Assembly: GCA_963792075.1 (NCBI GenBank)
Contig: CAWBUW010000012.1
Span: forward strand, 868,001-932,000
DNA: 64,000 bases
Reading direction: 5' to 3'
Source of the DNA: CAWBUW01 sp963792075
Lineage (GTDB): Bacteria; Chloroflexota; Anaerolineae; Anaerolineales; UBA4823
The position numbers and the translations under genes are program-made. Numbering within the stretch: position 1 is the stretch's first letter; each line of letters opens with the position of its first letter. Positions 1-6,906 of this stretch are shown one piece after another. Under the pieces are notes generated by a model. That model ran no database searches. It was not told the origin of the DNA and was given only the letters and a program-made list of their open reading frames with translations.

Positions 1-178
1 GTGATCCCATTTCCGCATCGAGTTTTTGGCCCCGTTCTGGAAGATCATTACCCAATTGAGGGTCTGCCAGCCCATCTTCAATGTGAGCGGCAACTTCTTC
101 GATCAATGCAGCCCTTTCTTCAGGATCAAAACTCTTCAACTCGGCTTTCAGTTGGGCAAGATATTGCTCAGTGTTCAT
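1..178 (-). CDS. HAAS-domain (DUF1700-like) protein, N-terminal part, runs off the window
   Basis: Partial gene; only the first 59 codons lie in the window. It starts with ATG at 178, 11 nt inside the end of the upstream PadR gene, so the two are almost certainly translationally coupled. The visible protein starts MNTEQYLAQLKAELKSFDPE and continues as a charged helical segment (EERAALIEEVAAHIEDGL), which resembles the HAAS/DUF1700 helical domain that very often follows PadR regulators and is thought to sense or anchor at the membrane. Any membrane part would lie beyond the edge. The family call rests on this short segment plus gene context. Confidence 0.7.
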   Translation of the reverse strand, partial: MNTEQYLAQLKAELKSFDPEERAALIEEVAAHIEDGLADPQLGNDLPERGQKLDAEMGS

Positions 179-527
179 TGGCTTCTCCTGAAGCTACTGT
201 TGCTCCACCCAACATTTTAAATAACTGCTCGGCGAACCTGCGCCAATCCGCCTGTCCAGCAGCTAATCGTTCCAGCCCGGCCCGTGTGATCTCATAAACT
301 TTGCGCCGGTGCATTCCCTTGCTTTCATCCCATTTCCCCTGGATCAAGTCGTCTTGCTCCATCTGATGCAAGGCTGGGTACAAAAGGGCAGCAGTCATAT
401 TGAAGTAGCCTTCGCTACGCTTTTCCAGCTCTCGCATAATTGCGTAACCATGCATTGGCCCCTGACTGAGGATACCTAGAATTAGTAAAGGTGTGCTTCC
501 TTTTCGAACTTGCTGGAGGTCTGTCAT
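168..527 (-). CDS. PadR-family transcriptional repressor
   Basis: 119 aa, normal length for a short PadR regulator. The winged-helix domain occupies about residues 10-85 and shows the family motifs: the 'LLILGILSQGPMHGYAI' recognition start, the 'LYPALHQMEQDDLI' helix and the '(R)RKVYEITRAGLERL' wing. A short C-terminal helix would form the dimer interface. The start is ATG 527, with AGGAG seven bases upstream. It overlaps the following HAAS-domain gene by 11 nt. The promoter (TTGACA/TATAAT) sits inside a 20-bp inverted repeat, so autorepression is very likely. The inducer cannot be told from sequence. Confidence 0.93.
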   Translation of the reverse strand: MTDLQQVRKGSTPLLILGILSQGPMHGYAIMRELEKRSEGYFNMTAALLYPALHQMEQDDLIQGKWDESKGMHRRKVYEITRAGLERLAAGQADWRRFAEQLFKMLGGATVASGEANEH

Positions 528-540
528 GTTGGGACTCCTG

Positions 541-593
541 ATATATAAGTAACTGATATATGTGATTATATATCAGTTACTTATATATGTCAA
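541..593 (-). promoter_or_regulatory. PadR promoter overlapped by a 20-bp perfect inverted-repeat operator
   Basis: On the minus strand a consensus sigma-70 promoter is seen: -35 TTGACA (plus-strand 588-593), 17-bp spacer, -10 TATAAT (plus-strand 565-570). A perfect 20-bp inverted repeat (541-560 and 569-588, 8-nt spacer) covers the spacer, the -10 and the likely start site. It lies directly upstream of the PadR gene. A regulator bound here would block its own transcription, so this is the probable PadR operator. Confidence 0.85.
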
Positions 594-681
594 GAAGGAG
601 AAGAAACCAACTATAATGAGTGCTTTTCCCCTTATCGTTTAGATATAAGCTACCCAATGTTTGAAAGCCCACATGGGAATA
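589..681. other. Short gene-free stretch between PadR promoter and ATPase remnant
   Basis: Nothing clearly coding or structured is seen here beyond the -35 edge of the PadR promoter. It separates the PadR promoter from the 3' end of the ATPase pseudogene. Confidence 0.4.
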
Positions 682-1659
682 TCACCAGCAGAAACGATAG
701 GCATTTTCCGGCGTGACTACCAACGTCTTGGTTGGCTGGTAAGCATCAAAAGCCTTTGAAAAAGAGTCTTTATCCGCCGAAGTGATTTGGAAAGCCCAAA
801 ACTCCCATGGCTATTTCAAGAAAGCTTGACATTTGAGGGGTCTGGGGTTGTAGCAGTGGCATTGCCACTGCTACAACCCCAGTTTTCGTGAGAAGCCCCT
901 CCCTGGCGCACGCAGTGCGCTGGGGAGGGGTTGGGGTGGGGCTTTGGCGATGGCTTTTTCATTCTTGAAAAAGCCATTCCAAAACTCCTGAGTCTGATTG
1001 CTTTCTAAAACCAGATCAATCTCATAACCCTGATATGTCCGCCAGAAATAGGCGTTGAACGGGCGCTGTGCATACAGATTGCGTTTCAGGATCGAGGCAA
1101 TCAACTGTTTTTCTTCAACAGTGGTTTTACCGACTACATCAGGATACGAGCCATACACCGAGAAAGAGTGCAGGACTTCGTTCAGCCGTCCTTGTTGGGT
1201 GATGGATTCAGGAAAGGAGAAATAATCATCAACCTGAATTCCTGCGTATTCTCCCAGCGTGAGTGGCAGCAATTCGACGAAATACTTACGCCCTGCCAGG
1301 CTGTCGGTCAAACCTTGCAGCAAGAGCAAAGAAGAAGATGATGCCGCCAGCACCTTTACATGGGGGAAGTGATCGAAAATGAGCTTAAGCAACAGATCAA
1401 TATGAGGAAGTCCTTGAATCTCATCCAGGAACAGGTAGTTGCGCCGTTGTGGGTCAAATCCCAATTCGGAGAGGACACGCCCCAGGCGGGCAGTGGAAGG
1501 ATCGCCGAAAATTGCTTGAGCGGTTGGATCGTCCAAGGAATAGATCGCAGTTGGCTCATTTTCTTGCAGGCGCTCACGATGGAGCATTTGCAGCAAAGTG
1601 GTTTTACCCACGCGTCGAGCACCATCTCCTGCGGTAAAAACGCGCAAACCCGCTGCCAT
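682..1659 (-). pseudogene. AAA / DUF4143-type ATPase, split by a MITE-like insertion and internally deleted
   Basis: The N-terminal part (1659 down to about 989) has a Walker A (GARRVGKT) and Walker B (YLFLDEIQG) of the archaeal-type ATPase/DUF4143 family and the later YFWRTYQGYEIDLVLES block. It then runs into a repeat at 806-978. Beyond the repeat the frame resumes as FWAFQITSADKDSFSKAF...PENAYRFCW and stops at 682-684. Joining across one copy of the duplicated CCAAAACTCC restores a continuous frame (NQTQEFWAFQITSADK). Roughly 130 residues normally found between the ATPase half and the YFWRTY block are also missing, and the usual N-terminus is absent, the frame beginning inside the tRNA terminator hairpin. 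Two independent lesions support a dead gene. Proteins of this family are often narrowly distributed and laterally acquired. Confidence 0.85.
806..978. mobile_element. MITE-like element, family C copy 1, inserted in ATPase gene
   Basis: 173 bp, flanked by perfect 10-bp direct repeats CCAAAACTCC (796-805 and 979-988). The ends are inverted repeats: left ATGGCTATTTCAAGAAAG, right (reverse complement) ATGGCTTTTTCAAGAATG, 16 of 18 identical. Inside are a perfect 19-bp hairpin with a 3-nt loop (842-860/864-882) and a G-rich block (about 893-945) that recurs at 4638-4692. It has no coding capacity. Removing it with one flank copy restores the ATPase frame, so it is an insertion rather than an ancestral spacer. 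Confidence 0.88.
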
Positions 1660-1668
1660 CAGCGGGTT
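1641..1668 (-). terminator. Rho-independent terminator of tRNA-Ser
   Basis: A 9-bp stem, AACCCGCTG paired with CAGCGGGTT around a 4-nt loop (1647-1668), lies 23 nt beyond the tRNA 3' end and is followed on the minus strand by GTTTTT. It also has a T run on the plus side, so could work both ways. The ATPase pseudogene frame begins inside it. Confidence 0.7.
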
Positions 1669-1690
1669 TTTGTTGTAACATGGGGTTCAG

Positions 1691-1781
1691 CGGGGAGACA
1701 GGGATTCGAACCCTGGGCGGAGGTTTAAGCCCCCGCACTCACTTAGCAGGCGAGCCCAATCAGCCACTCTGGCATCTCCCC
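1691..1781 (-). tRNA. tRNA-Ser (anticodon GCT)
   Basis: The minus strand folds into a class II tRNA: acceptor GGGGAGA pairs with TCTCCCC, anticodon stem CTCGC/GTGAG encloses the loop CTGCTAA, which gives anticodon GCT. A long variable arm (GGGGGC...CCTCC type) is typical of tRNA-Ser, and the T arm AGGG-TTCGAAT-CCCT is intact. CCA is not encoded. It reads AGC/AGU codons. Confidence 0.95.
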
Positions 1782-1838
1782 TTCCTTTTGCCGGATTGCA
1801 TAGACCAGGAAGGGTTTTCTTTTCATCCGGCGGGTAGA

Positions 1839-1867
1839 ATTCTACCATACATGGTGGGAGGCTGCAA
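1839..1867 (-). promoter_or_regulatory. Promoter of tRNA-Ser
   Basis: On the minus strand, TTGCAG (plus 1862-1867), a 17-bp spacer and TAGAAT (plus 1839-1844) preceded by TGG form a good extended -10 promoter, about 55 nt upstream of the tRNA. The -10 lies in a 14-bp palindrome, GGTAGAATTCTACC (1833-1846). A mobile element duplication begins only 9 bp upstream of the -35. Confidence 0.65.
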
Positions 1868-1883
1868 CACCGTGTGATTCAAT

Positions 1884-1973
1884 GGGTGCACTAAAAGGTT
1901 GTTAGGGGGCTGTGTGCGGGCGGCGTACGCCGCCCGCACACAGCCCCCTTTTACAACACTTTTGAGTGCTCCC
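1884..1973. mobile_element. MITE-like element, family A copy 1, with 8-bp target duplication
   Basis: 90 bp, flanked by perfect direct repeats GATTCAAT (1876-1883 and 1974-1981). Terminal inverted repeats read GGGTGCACTAAAAGGTTGT and, from the other end, GGGAGCACTCAAAAGTGTTG. The centre is a perfect 44-bp palindrome (1905-1926 with 1927-1948, no loop). A second copy lies at 8660-8750. It has no coding capacity. The 8-bp duplication is compatible with several insertion sequence families, so the driving transposase is unknown. Confidence 0.9.
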
Positions 1974-2087
1974 GATTCAATTAACCAATCCCCTGACCGG
2001 ATCTCGGACGACCTGGAACCTTTGCTCTCCGCGATTGTGCTGGGGCAGTTGCGCCGACCTGGGCCAGAGCAGATTCGGACGGTTGAT

Positions 2088-3989
2088 TTATGTAAGGTGC
2101 TTCTTGAAGAAATCGGTGATGGCGTTGTAGCAGGTCACCCGGTTTTCGAACTTGAGCACATCGTGGCCCTCATTCTCGAACATCAGATAGTCTACCTGCT
2201 TGCCCTGGGCGCGCAGGTTATCGACCACGTCGTGCGACTCGATCTCTACCACGCGCGGGTCGTTTTTGCCCTGGATCACCAGCAGCGGGCAAGTAATCTG
2301 GTGCATGTAGGCGCGCGGCGAACGCTCGATCAGGAAATCCCGGTCTTTCACAGGATCGCCCAATGCAATGGCGAAGTAGGGCTTCCACGTTTCAGGGATG
2401 CGGTCGCTAAAGGTCAGGAGGTCATAGGGGCCGAACATATCGACCGCGGCTGCCCACAGCTCAGGGTGGCGCGCTGCCAGGGTGAGGGTCATATAGCCGC
2501 CATACGAGCGGCCTACCACCGCGGCTTTCTTGACGTTGACCCGCGGGTCTTTGGACAGAAGCTTAATCGCCTCCACGTGGTCGAGCCGGTCGCGCCCACC
2601 CCAGTCGTGGTCTACCTGCTTGGTATAGCTCAGGCCGTAGCCGGTGCTGCCGCGCACGTTGGGCACAAACACTGCAAAGCCGTTGAGGGTCAGGAACTGG
2701 ATCAGCGGCATCGAGAACCAGGCGAAATCGGGGCGCTCTTGCCCTTGCGGGCCGCCGTGGACATAGTACACCAGCGGGCGCGGACCCTTAAAGCCCATCT
2801 CGAGCGCCGGCAGGTACAGGCGAGCCGAGCTGCGCGTGCCATCATAGGATGTGAATGAGGCGTCCTCACCCGGCGCAAGCCAGTCGGGGGGAATGCCCAG
2901 AATACGCTCTTGGGTGTGGCGCACCACCGTTTGCCGGTTTTTGCCTTCGACGGTATAAATCTGGGTGGGCGAGGTGGCGGTGGAATAGGCCAGGCTGAAG
3001 CGGTCGCTACCTTTATCGTAAAACACCGATTCCAGTACCCCATTGGCAACTTCTCCCTGCCCGGCGATGATGTGCTTCAGCTTCATTGTCAGCTTGGCTT
3101 CATCAAACACGCCTTCATACAGCCAGGAGACGCCGTCGATGTTGAAGCCGACCGCGTAATGGTCGCCATGCAAGCGCTCTAAGTAATCCATCTCGCCCGC
3201 TCCGGTGTGAACCACGCCCTTCAACTTTACTGGGCGAACCTTCCCCGGTTGAGACAGGTCGAGGTAGCCGAGGCTGAATGTATCTTGGAAAATGGCGCTA
3301 ACGTTCACCAGGCCGCGCCCGCTCTCGGTCAACGCTCCACCCAAGAAACCGTTGAGCGGCACCTCTTGCCCAGGTTGGCGTTGGTCTAGCGGCACACCGT
3401 ACAGCACTTCTACGCCGGAACAACTCTTGCGCCAATCCAAAAGCACCAGGTCACCCACCGTGTAACCCTCGGATAAGATCGCCCGATCATGTCCGGGCGT
3501 TACTGCCATAGGGAAACCGCCGTACACGCCGGAATAAATATTGACCAGCTCGCCAGTTTCAAGGTTAGCCTGGAAGGTGACATTGAGCGGCTCGGTGCGC
3601 GATTCGGCAAACAAGTAGAAGATGTTGCGCTTGGGGTCGCATTCTCCCATATGGCAGCGATAATTGGCCAGATCCTCACCAAACACTGGCTCAGGGAAGC
3701 CGCCGTCCAGCGGGATGGTCATCGGCAGATAGTTTTCGTCACCATCGTGATCAAGCATAACAACAATCTTGTTTAGATTGGGGAAAACATAATACGACAG
3801 CCCCCCAATTAGATGGGGGTTTTGCAAAGCCAGATGCGGGGGCAGTAGCGGCTCAGGCACACTGCCGCCGTAATTCATGGAATACAGGCTCAGGTGACCA
3901 CTGAGGTTACTGATGAAAAAAATCCGATCGCCCAGAAGCTGAGGCGAGAGAAACAGCCGGGCTGAGAGGAGAGATTCAATGCGCGGCAT
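2088..3989 (-). CDS. S9-family (prolyl oligopeptidase-type) serine peptidase
   Basis: 633 aa. An N-terminal beta-propeller-like half (about 1-370) is followed by an alpha/beta-hydrolase domain (about 375-630). The catalytic triad is visible: Ser in VVGRSYGGYMTL (near 494), Asp in QGKNDPRV (near 576) and His in ENEGHDVL (near 608). The oxyanion region YYVHGGPQGQ also fits acylaminoacyl-peptidase/dipeptidyl-peptidase IV-like enzymes. No signal peptide is seen, so it is likely cytoplasmic and cleaves short peptides. ATG 3989 is preferred over ATG 3998 because AAAGGA lies about eight bases before it. It stands alone, with a MITE-like repeat downstream. Confidence 0.93.
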   Translation of the reverse strand: MPRIESLLSARLFLSPQLLGDRIFFISNLSGHLSLYSMNYGGSVPEPLLPPHLALQNPHLIGGLSYYVFPNLNKIVVMLDHDGDENYLPMTIPLDGGFPEPVFGEDLANYRCHMGECDPKRNIFYLFAESRTEPLNVTFQANLETGELVNIYSGVYGGFPMAVTPGHDRAILSEGYTVGDLVLLDWRKSCSGVEVLYGVPLDQRQPGQEVPLNGFLGGALTESGRGLVNVSAIFQDTFSLGYLDLSQPGKVRPVKLKGVVHTGAGEMDYLERLHGDHYAVGFNIDGVSWLYEGVFDEAKLTMKLKHIIAGQGEVANGVLESVFYDKGSDRFSLAYSTATSPTQIYTVEGKNRQTVVRHTQERILGIPPDWLAPGEDASFTSYDGTRSSARLYLPALEMGFKGPRPLVYYVHGGPQGQERPDFAWFSMPLIQFLTLNGFAVFVPNVRGSTGYGLSYTKQVDHDWGGRDRLDHVEAIKLLSKDPRVNVKKAAVVGRSYGGYMTLTLAARHPELWAAAVDMFGPYDLLTFSDRIPETWKPYFAIALGDPVKDRDFLIERSPRAYMHQITCPLLVIQGKNDPRVVEIESHDVVDNLRAQGKQVDYLMFENEGHDVLKFENRVTCYNAITDFFKKHLT

Positions 3990-4113
3990 GGAAATCATCC
4001 TTTCTAAGGGGTACGGTAGCCAGTTCTGTTATGATATCATGAAGAAGCGCCGAAAAAACAGGGATACCGCATAAACCAGCGTTGACGAACCGATATTCAT
4101 AAGGAGTTTACCC

Positions 4114-4566
4114 ATGGCTGTCGCAAAATATGTCCACACCAATCTGATTGCGGAGGACTGGCGCGCCCTGGCCCAGTTCTACCAGCAGGTGTTCGGTTGC
4201 ACGCCCGTCCCGCCCGAGCGGGATTTCAAAGGCGAAAAGCTGGAGGCTGGCACAGGCATTCCGGGAGTCCATCTCAAAGGCGCACACCTGCGCTTGCCTG
4301 GCTACGAAGAAAACGGGCCAACCCTGGAAATCTTCAGCTACAAACCGGCACAAGACCGGGTGCGGACCGCGGTCAACCGTCCGGGCTTCGGCCACATTGC
4401 ATTCCAGGTTTCAGACGTCATTTCGGCCCGAGATGAGGTGCTGGCAGTGGGTGGGCGGGCAGTCGGCGAGGTAGTGACGCTCCAAATTGCGACCGGGGCA
4501 AAAGTGACCTGGTGTTACGTCACCGATCCGGAAGGAAATATCATCGAGCTGCAAGCGTGGTCATGA
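4114..4566 (+). CDS. VOC-superfamily (glyoxalase/bleomycin-resistance-like) protein
   Basis: 150 aa with one vicinal-oxygen-chelate module. It opens with VHTNLIAEDWRALAQFYQQVFG and closes with RPGFGHIAFQVSDV...YVTDPEGNIIELQAWS. Likely metal ligands are the first His (AKYVHTNL), a central Glu in TLEIFSY, the His of GFGHIAFQ and the Glu of NIIELQ. Family members include lactoylglutathione lyases, dioxygenases and fosfomycin or bleomycin resistance proteins; the substrate cannot be told. AAGGAG at 4100-4105 supports the ATG. It is monocistronic and divergent from the S9 peptidase. Confidence 0.88.
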   Translation: MAVAKYVHTNLIAEDWRALAQFYQQVFGCTPVPPERDFKGEKLEAGTGIPGVHLKGAHLRLPGYEENGPTLEIFSYKPAQDRVRTAVNRPGFGHIAFQVSDVISARDEVLAVGGRAVGEVVTLQIATGAKVTWCYVTDPEGNIIELQAWS

Positions 4567-4579
4567 TAAGCGCTCTTAA

Positions 4580-4730
4580 AGCCGGGGTTTGGGGTTGTTG
4601 CAGTGGCTTTGCCACTGCAACAACCCCAAAATTTGTAGAAAAGCCCCTCCCTGGCGCACATTAGTGCGCTGGGGAGGGGTTGGGGTGGGGCTCTAGCAAT
4701 GGCTTTTTTTTGCTTGAAAAAGCCAATTAC
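4580..4730. repeat. Family C repeat, copy 2
   Basis: It has the same modules in the same order as the element at 806-978: a perfect 20-bp hairpin with TTT loop (4588-4607/4611-4630), the G-rich block with GCCCCTCCCTGGCGCAC and GTGCGCTGGGGAGGGG (4638-4692), then the right end GGCTTTTTTTTGCTTGAAAAA. Stem bases differ from copy 1 but remain paired (GTAGC/GCTAC versus GTTGC/GCAAC). The left inverted terminus of copy 1 is not recognisable, so this copy may be truncated. It begins just after the VOC stop codon. Confidence 0.8.
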
Positions 4731-4770
4731 ACCCGATAGTTTTCATAGACAGTGAAAACTATCGGGTGTA
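4728..4770. repeat. 18-bp perfect inverted repeat upstream of ATPase remnant
   Basis: TACACCCGATAGTTTTCA (4728-4745) and its exact reverse complement (4753-4770) are separated by 7 nt. It abuts the family C repeat and lies 18 bp before the broken 5' edge of an ATPase tail. It could be an operator left from the lost gene or the end of a mobile element. Confidence 0.7.
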
Positions 4771-4788
4771 TTATTTCAGTATGAGTGA

Positions 4789-4989
4789 AAACAACTGGAA
4801 ATCCAGGTGGTTCAAAACCTGGATAATCCTGCGACGCGGGAGCGGGAGATAAGGGCGTTGGCAGATGCAATGCGCGCTCTCGACATTTCCTCCGGGCTGG
4901 TATTGACAAGCTCAAACGCTGAGGTTGTTACAGAGAATGGCTATAGGATCACGATCCGTTCCCTGGCTGAATGGCTGCTGGAAAGCTGA
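4789..4989 (+). pseudogene. C-terminal remnant of an AAA / DUF4143-type ATPase
   Basis: The frame encodes LEIQVVQNLDNPATREREI, then RALADAM and finally SLAEWLLES. The family's conserved tail has the same order: QV...L.d..T.eREirAL, then iiT, then i...WLL. The frame is closed upstream by TGA at 4786, so the ATPase core is missing. The gene is cut at the hairpin repeat. It is on the opposite strand from, and not the missing piece of, the ATPase pseudogene at 682-1659. Confidence 0.65.
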
Positions 4990-5149
4990 TGAAGAGAGTA
5001 TGTATCGTGCTGTGAAGCGTGCAAATGGGGAACCGATCGGGTAGACCGCCAGGTAGTGTGAGAATTGATCGATGGAAGAAACGATTTACCGCAGGATTTA
5101 TCGACCCAAGCAGACGGCTCCCCCTGCTCCAAAAGAATAAAACAGCGCC
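4990..5149. other. Non-coding gap
   Basis: No supported gene, hairpin or promoter was seen between the ATPase remnant and the ferredoxin gene. Confidence 0.4.
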
Positions 5150-5356
5150 TCACAGCACCTGGATTGCGTCTTTGGGGCAGACCTGCGTACACAGCGCACA
5201 GCTCAAACACATGGGGGCGTTGGCGTCCGGCATTTCGTAAGGCGCTGCCTGGGTAAGTACTTTCCTATCGCATACCAGCGTCGCCTCGCAAATGCCGTTT
5301 TCACATTGTTCGGGGTCGCAAGCCTGGTAATCTATAGCAACGGTTCTTTTAGGCAA
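5150..5356 (-). CDS. Small 2x[4Fe-4S]-type ferredoxin
   Basis: 68 aa with two cysteine groups: C13, C18, C23, C29 in an atypical CDPEQCENGICEATLVC spacing, and C50, C53, C56, C60 in a regular CLSCALCTQVCP. The second group is a standard 4Fe-4S motif; the first is unusual and may bind a cluster differently. TTG 5356 is chosen because it overlaps the stop of the 54-codon gene upstream by 8 nt; an ATG at 5413 would extend the protein by 19 residues of a mostly basic stretch that overlaps that gene. It is the last gene of a run with two geranylgeranyl-reductase-like flavoproteins and may be their electron donor. Confidence 0.78.
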   Translation of the reverse strand: MPKRTVAIDYQACDPEQCENGICEATLVCDRKVLTQAAPYEMPDANAPMCLSCALCTQVCPKDAIQVL

Positions 5357-5513
5357 GGTCTTTCTCTTTTTGGCTTTGTTCCAATGCTTCAGCCAGTTCT
5401 TCTTCCAAATCATCCAGCTCTCGCATCATCGCCGGCGGCACCGAATGAGCCGGCCAGCGCTTTTTCAAGTTGGCGATTTCTTCTCGCAGTTCCTGGATCC
5501 TTTTGTCATTCAT
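5349..5513 (-). CDS. Small coiled-coil protein, 54 aa, function unknown
   Basis: It reads MNDKRIQELREEIANLKKRW, then AHSVPPAMMRELDDLEEELAEAL. It is strongly charged and helical with heptad-like leucines, so probably a small coiled coil. Its stop codon overlaps the TTG start of the ferredoxin gene, which argues that it is a real coupled gene. It is not recognised as a named family. A role as assembly or docking partner of the ferredoxin is only a guess from position. Confidence 0.6.
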   Translation of the reverse strand: MNDKRIQELREEIANLKKRWPAHSVPPAMMRELDDLEEELAEALEQSQKEKDLA

Positions 5514-5565
5514 AAAAAATTAGATGCTCTAACCATCCAAAGGTTACACAATATTATTGAGAAAT

Positions 5566-5632
5566 ATCTGCACCTGTGGGGGCGGCGCGAAGCGCCGCCC
5601 CCACAGGTGCAGATTAATTTTCTTCCTTGCGT
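5566..5632. repeat. Family E hairpin, copy 1 (23-bp perfect stem)
   Basis: The left arm 5566-5588 pairs exactly with 5592-5614 around a GAA loop. The flank 5615-5630, read on the minus strand, is AGGAAGAAAATTAAT, the same as next to the hairpin at 11551-11598. The arms of the two copies differ at several positions but stay complementary. It abuts the stop codon of the flavoprotein gene at 5632. It separates that gene from the small ferredoxin genes and could end or stabilise the transcript, though no T run follows on the minus strand. Confidence 0.85.
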
Positions 5633-6906
5633 TACTTAGGTGCCCCGGTCAAAAGCTCTCCCAGGGCAGATAGGGCCATCTGGACGGAGGCGGGTGTAAA
5701 AGCCTCCCGCACCACGTCCCGGTACGGGCGGTGCGCAGAGACAGAGTCGAACAGGGCGCGGCGCAGATGGGCATCGCGCTCAGAAGCGATGACGACAGCA
5801 TCCATCAGCGGGGTGCGGGCAGCCAGGATGGCGAGCAGGCGCATCGCCTGGCCAAATGGCAGGTCGCGGATGATGTCCTGGTTGGCGGCGCGGTACTGCT
5901 GAAAAGCCGTTTGGGAGATACCCTCTCGCAGGATGACCTGGGCGGCACGGATGCCGGTCTGGATGGCTGAAGTCACACCTTTGCCTTTGAAGGCGCGCAC
6001 CAGGCCGGCCGCATCCCCGACCATGACGAAGCGGTCGCCGCTGAAGTTGTGCGCCAGCCCCCGCGGGAAGCGGCCTTTGAAAAAGCACAGGTCCTTGGGA
6101 TGCAGGTTGCCGGAGTCTTCGATGTTGGGCAGGTTGGCCCGCACACCGGGGGTGGCGAGAAAAGCTGCCATCAGGTTGACATTCACCGCCTGCCCCGCGA
6201 TGTTGATCGTCAGGTGGTTGGCCTTGGGGGTGATAGCGCCAAACTCGATGTGGGGGTTGGGCGGCAGGAAAGCGTGGATGCGCTGGCCGAAAGACGCCAT
6301 GCCGGCATCGCCGGGATGGTACTTGGTGACGATGGCGCTCAACGCCGGCGGCGGGCGATAGCCTACGGTGCGCGAGAAGAGCATGGCGGTTCCCTCATCC
6401 ATGCCGAAGGCTCCAATCACCACGTCCGCCTGCACCGGGAAGCTGTTGGTGTAAACGATCACCTGGTCGGCGTGGAATTCCAGGTCGGTCACGCGGCCAT
6501 CCATCACCTCAACCCCGTGCTGCTCGGCGGCAGCCAACATATACTCATCGAACTGCACCCGGCGCAGGGCGATCGATGGCTCGGCCTCGCCGTCCAGCAC
6601 AATCTGCCGCCGGGTCGTGTGCAGCACGTAGCCGGTGATTTCGACCTGGCTGAGGTGGAACGGGAAGGCTACGCCCAGATCGTGGGCAATGAGCTCCGCC
6701 ACCGGCGGGGAGAGCACGCCGACGCACTGGTTGTGATGGCGCTCACCGGCAAAATGCTTTTCTTCTATGATGACCACGCGGATATCCCGGCCCAGGGCTT
6801 GAGCTTCACGGCGCAGAGTAATCGCCGCCGCAGTACCGCCGGGCCCGCCGCCGATGACCACTGCGGTTGCCCGGTCCTGTAAAGGTCCCAGTCCGTTTTG
6901 TGTCAT
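5632..6906 (-). CDS. Geranylgeranyl reductase-family FAD-dependent oxidoreductase
   Basis: 424 aa. A Rossmann FAD-binding motif VVIGGGPGGTAAAI lies near residue 17. The family blocks NQCVGVLSPPV, VIGAFGMDEG and a late GDAAGLVRAFKGKGVTSAIQTG (FAD site) are present. Enzymes of this family saturate isoprenoid chains of archaeal-type lipids, chlorophyll or quinones using reduced flavin. ATG 6906 is chosen over further-upstream ATGs because AAGAGG is seven bases before it and it overlaps the previous gene's TGA in ATGA. The small ferredoxin downstream suggests a ferredoxin-dependent reductase. Confidence 0.86.
   Translation of the reverse strand: MTQNGLGPLQDRATAVVIGGGPGGTAAAITLRREAQALGRDIRVVIIEEKHFAGERHHNQCVGVLSPPVAELIAHDLGVAFPFHLSQVEITGYVLHTTRRQIVLDGEAEPSIALRRVQFDEYMLAAAEQHGVEVMDGRVTDLEFHADQVIVYTNSFPVQADVVIGAFGMDEGTAMLFSRTVGYRPPPALSAIVTKYHPGDAGMASFGQRIHAFLPPNPHIEFGAITPKANHLTINIAGQAVNVNLMAAFLATPGVRANLPNIEDSGNLHPKDLCFFKGRFPRGLAHNFSGDRFVMVGDAAGLVRAFKGKGVTSAIQTGIRAAQVILREGISQTAFQQYRAANQDIIRDLPFGQAMRLLAILAARTPLMDAVVIASERDAHLRRALFDSVSAHRPYRDVVREAFTPASVQMALSALGELLTGAPK

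Noticed and set aside
4781..4850. Possible ATG at 4781 giving a short peptide
   Set aside because: The frame shows no similarity to anything and stops soon; the recognisable ATPase tail is in a different frame.
5357..5413. Longer ferredoxin start at ATG 5413
   Set aside because: It would overlap the coupled 54-aa gene over 57 bases and add a basic stretch with no ferredoxin similarity; the TTG at 5356 is coupled to the upstream stop.
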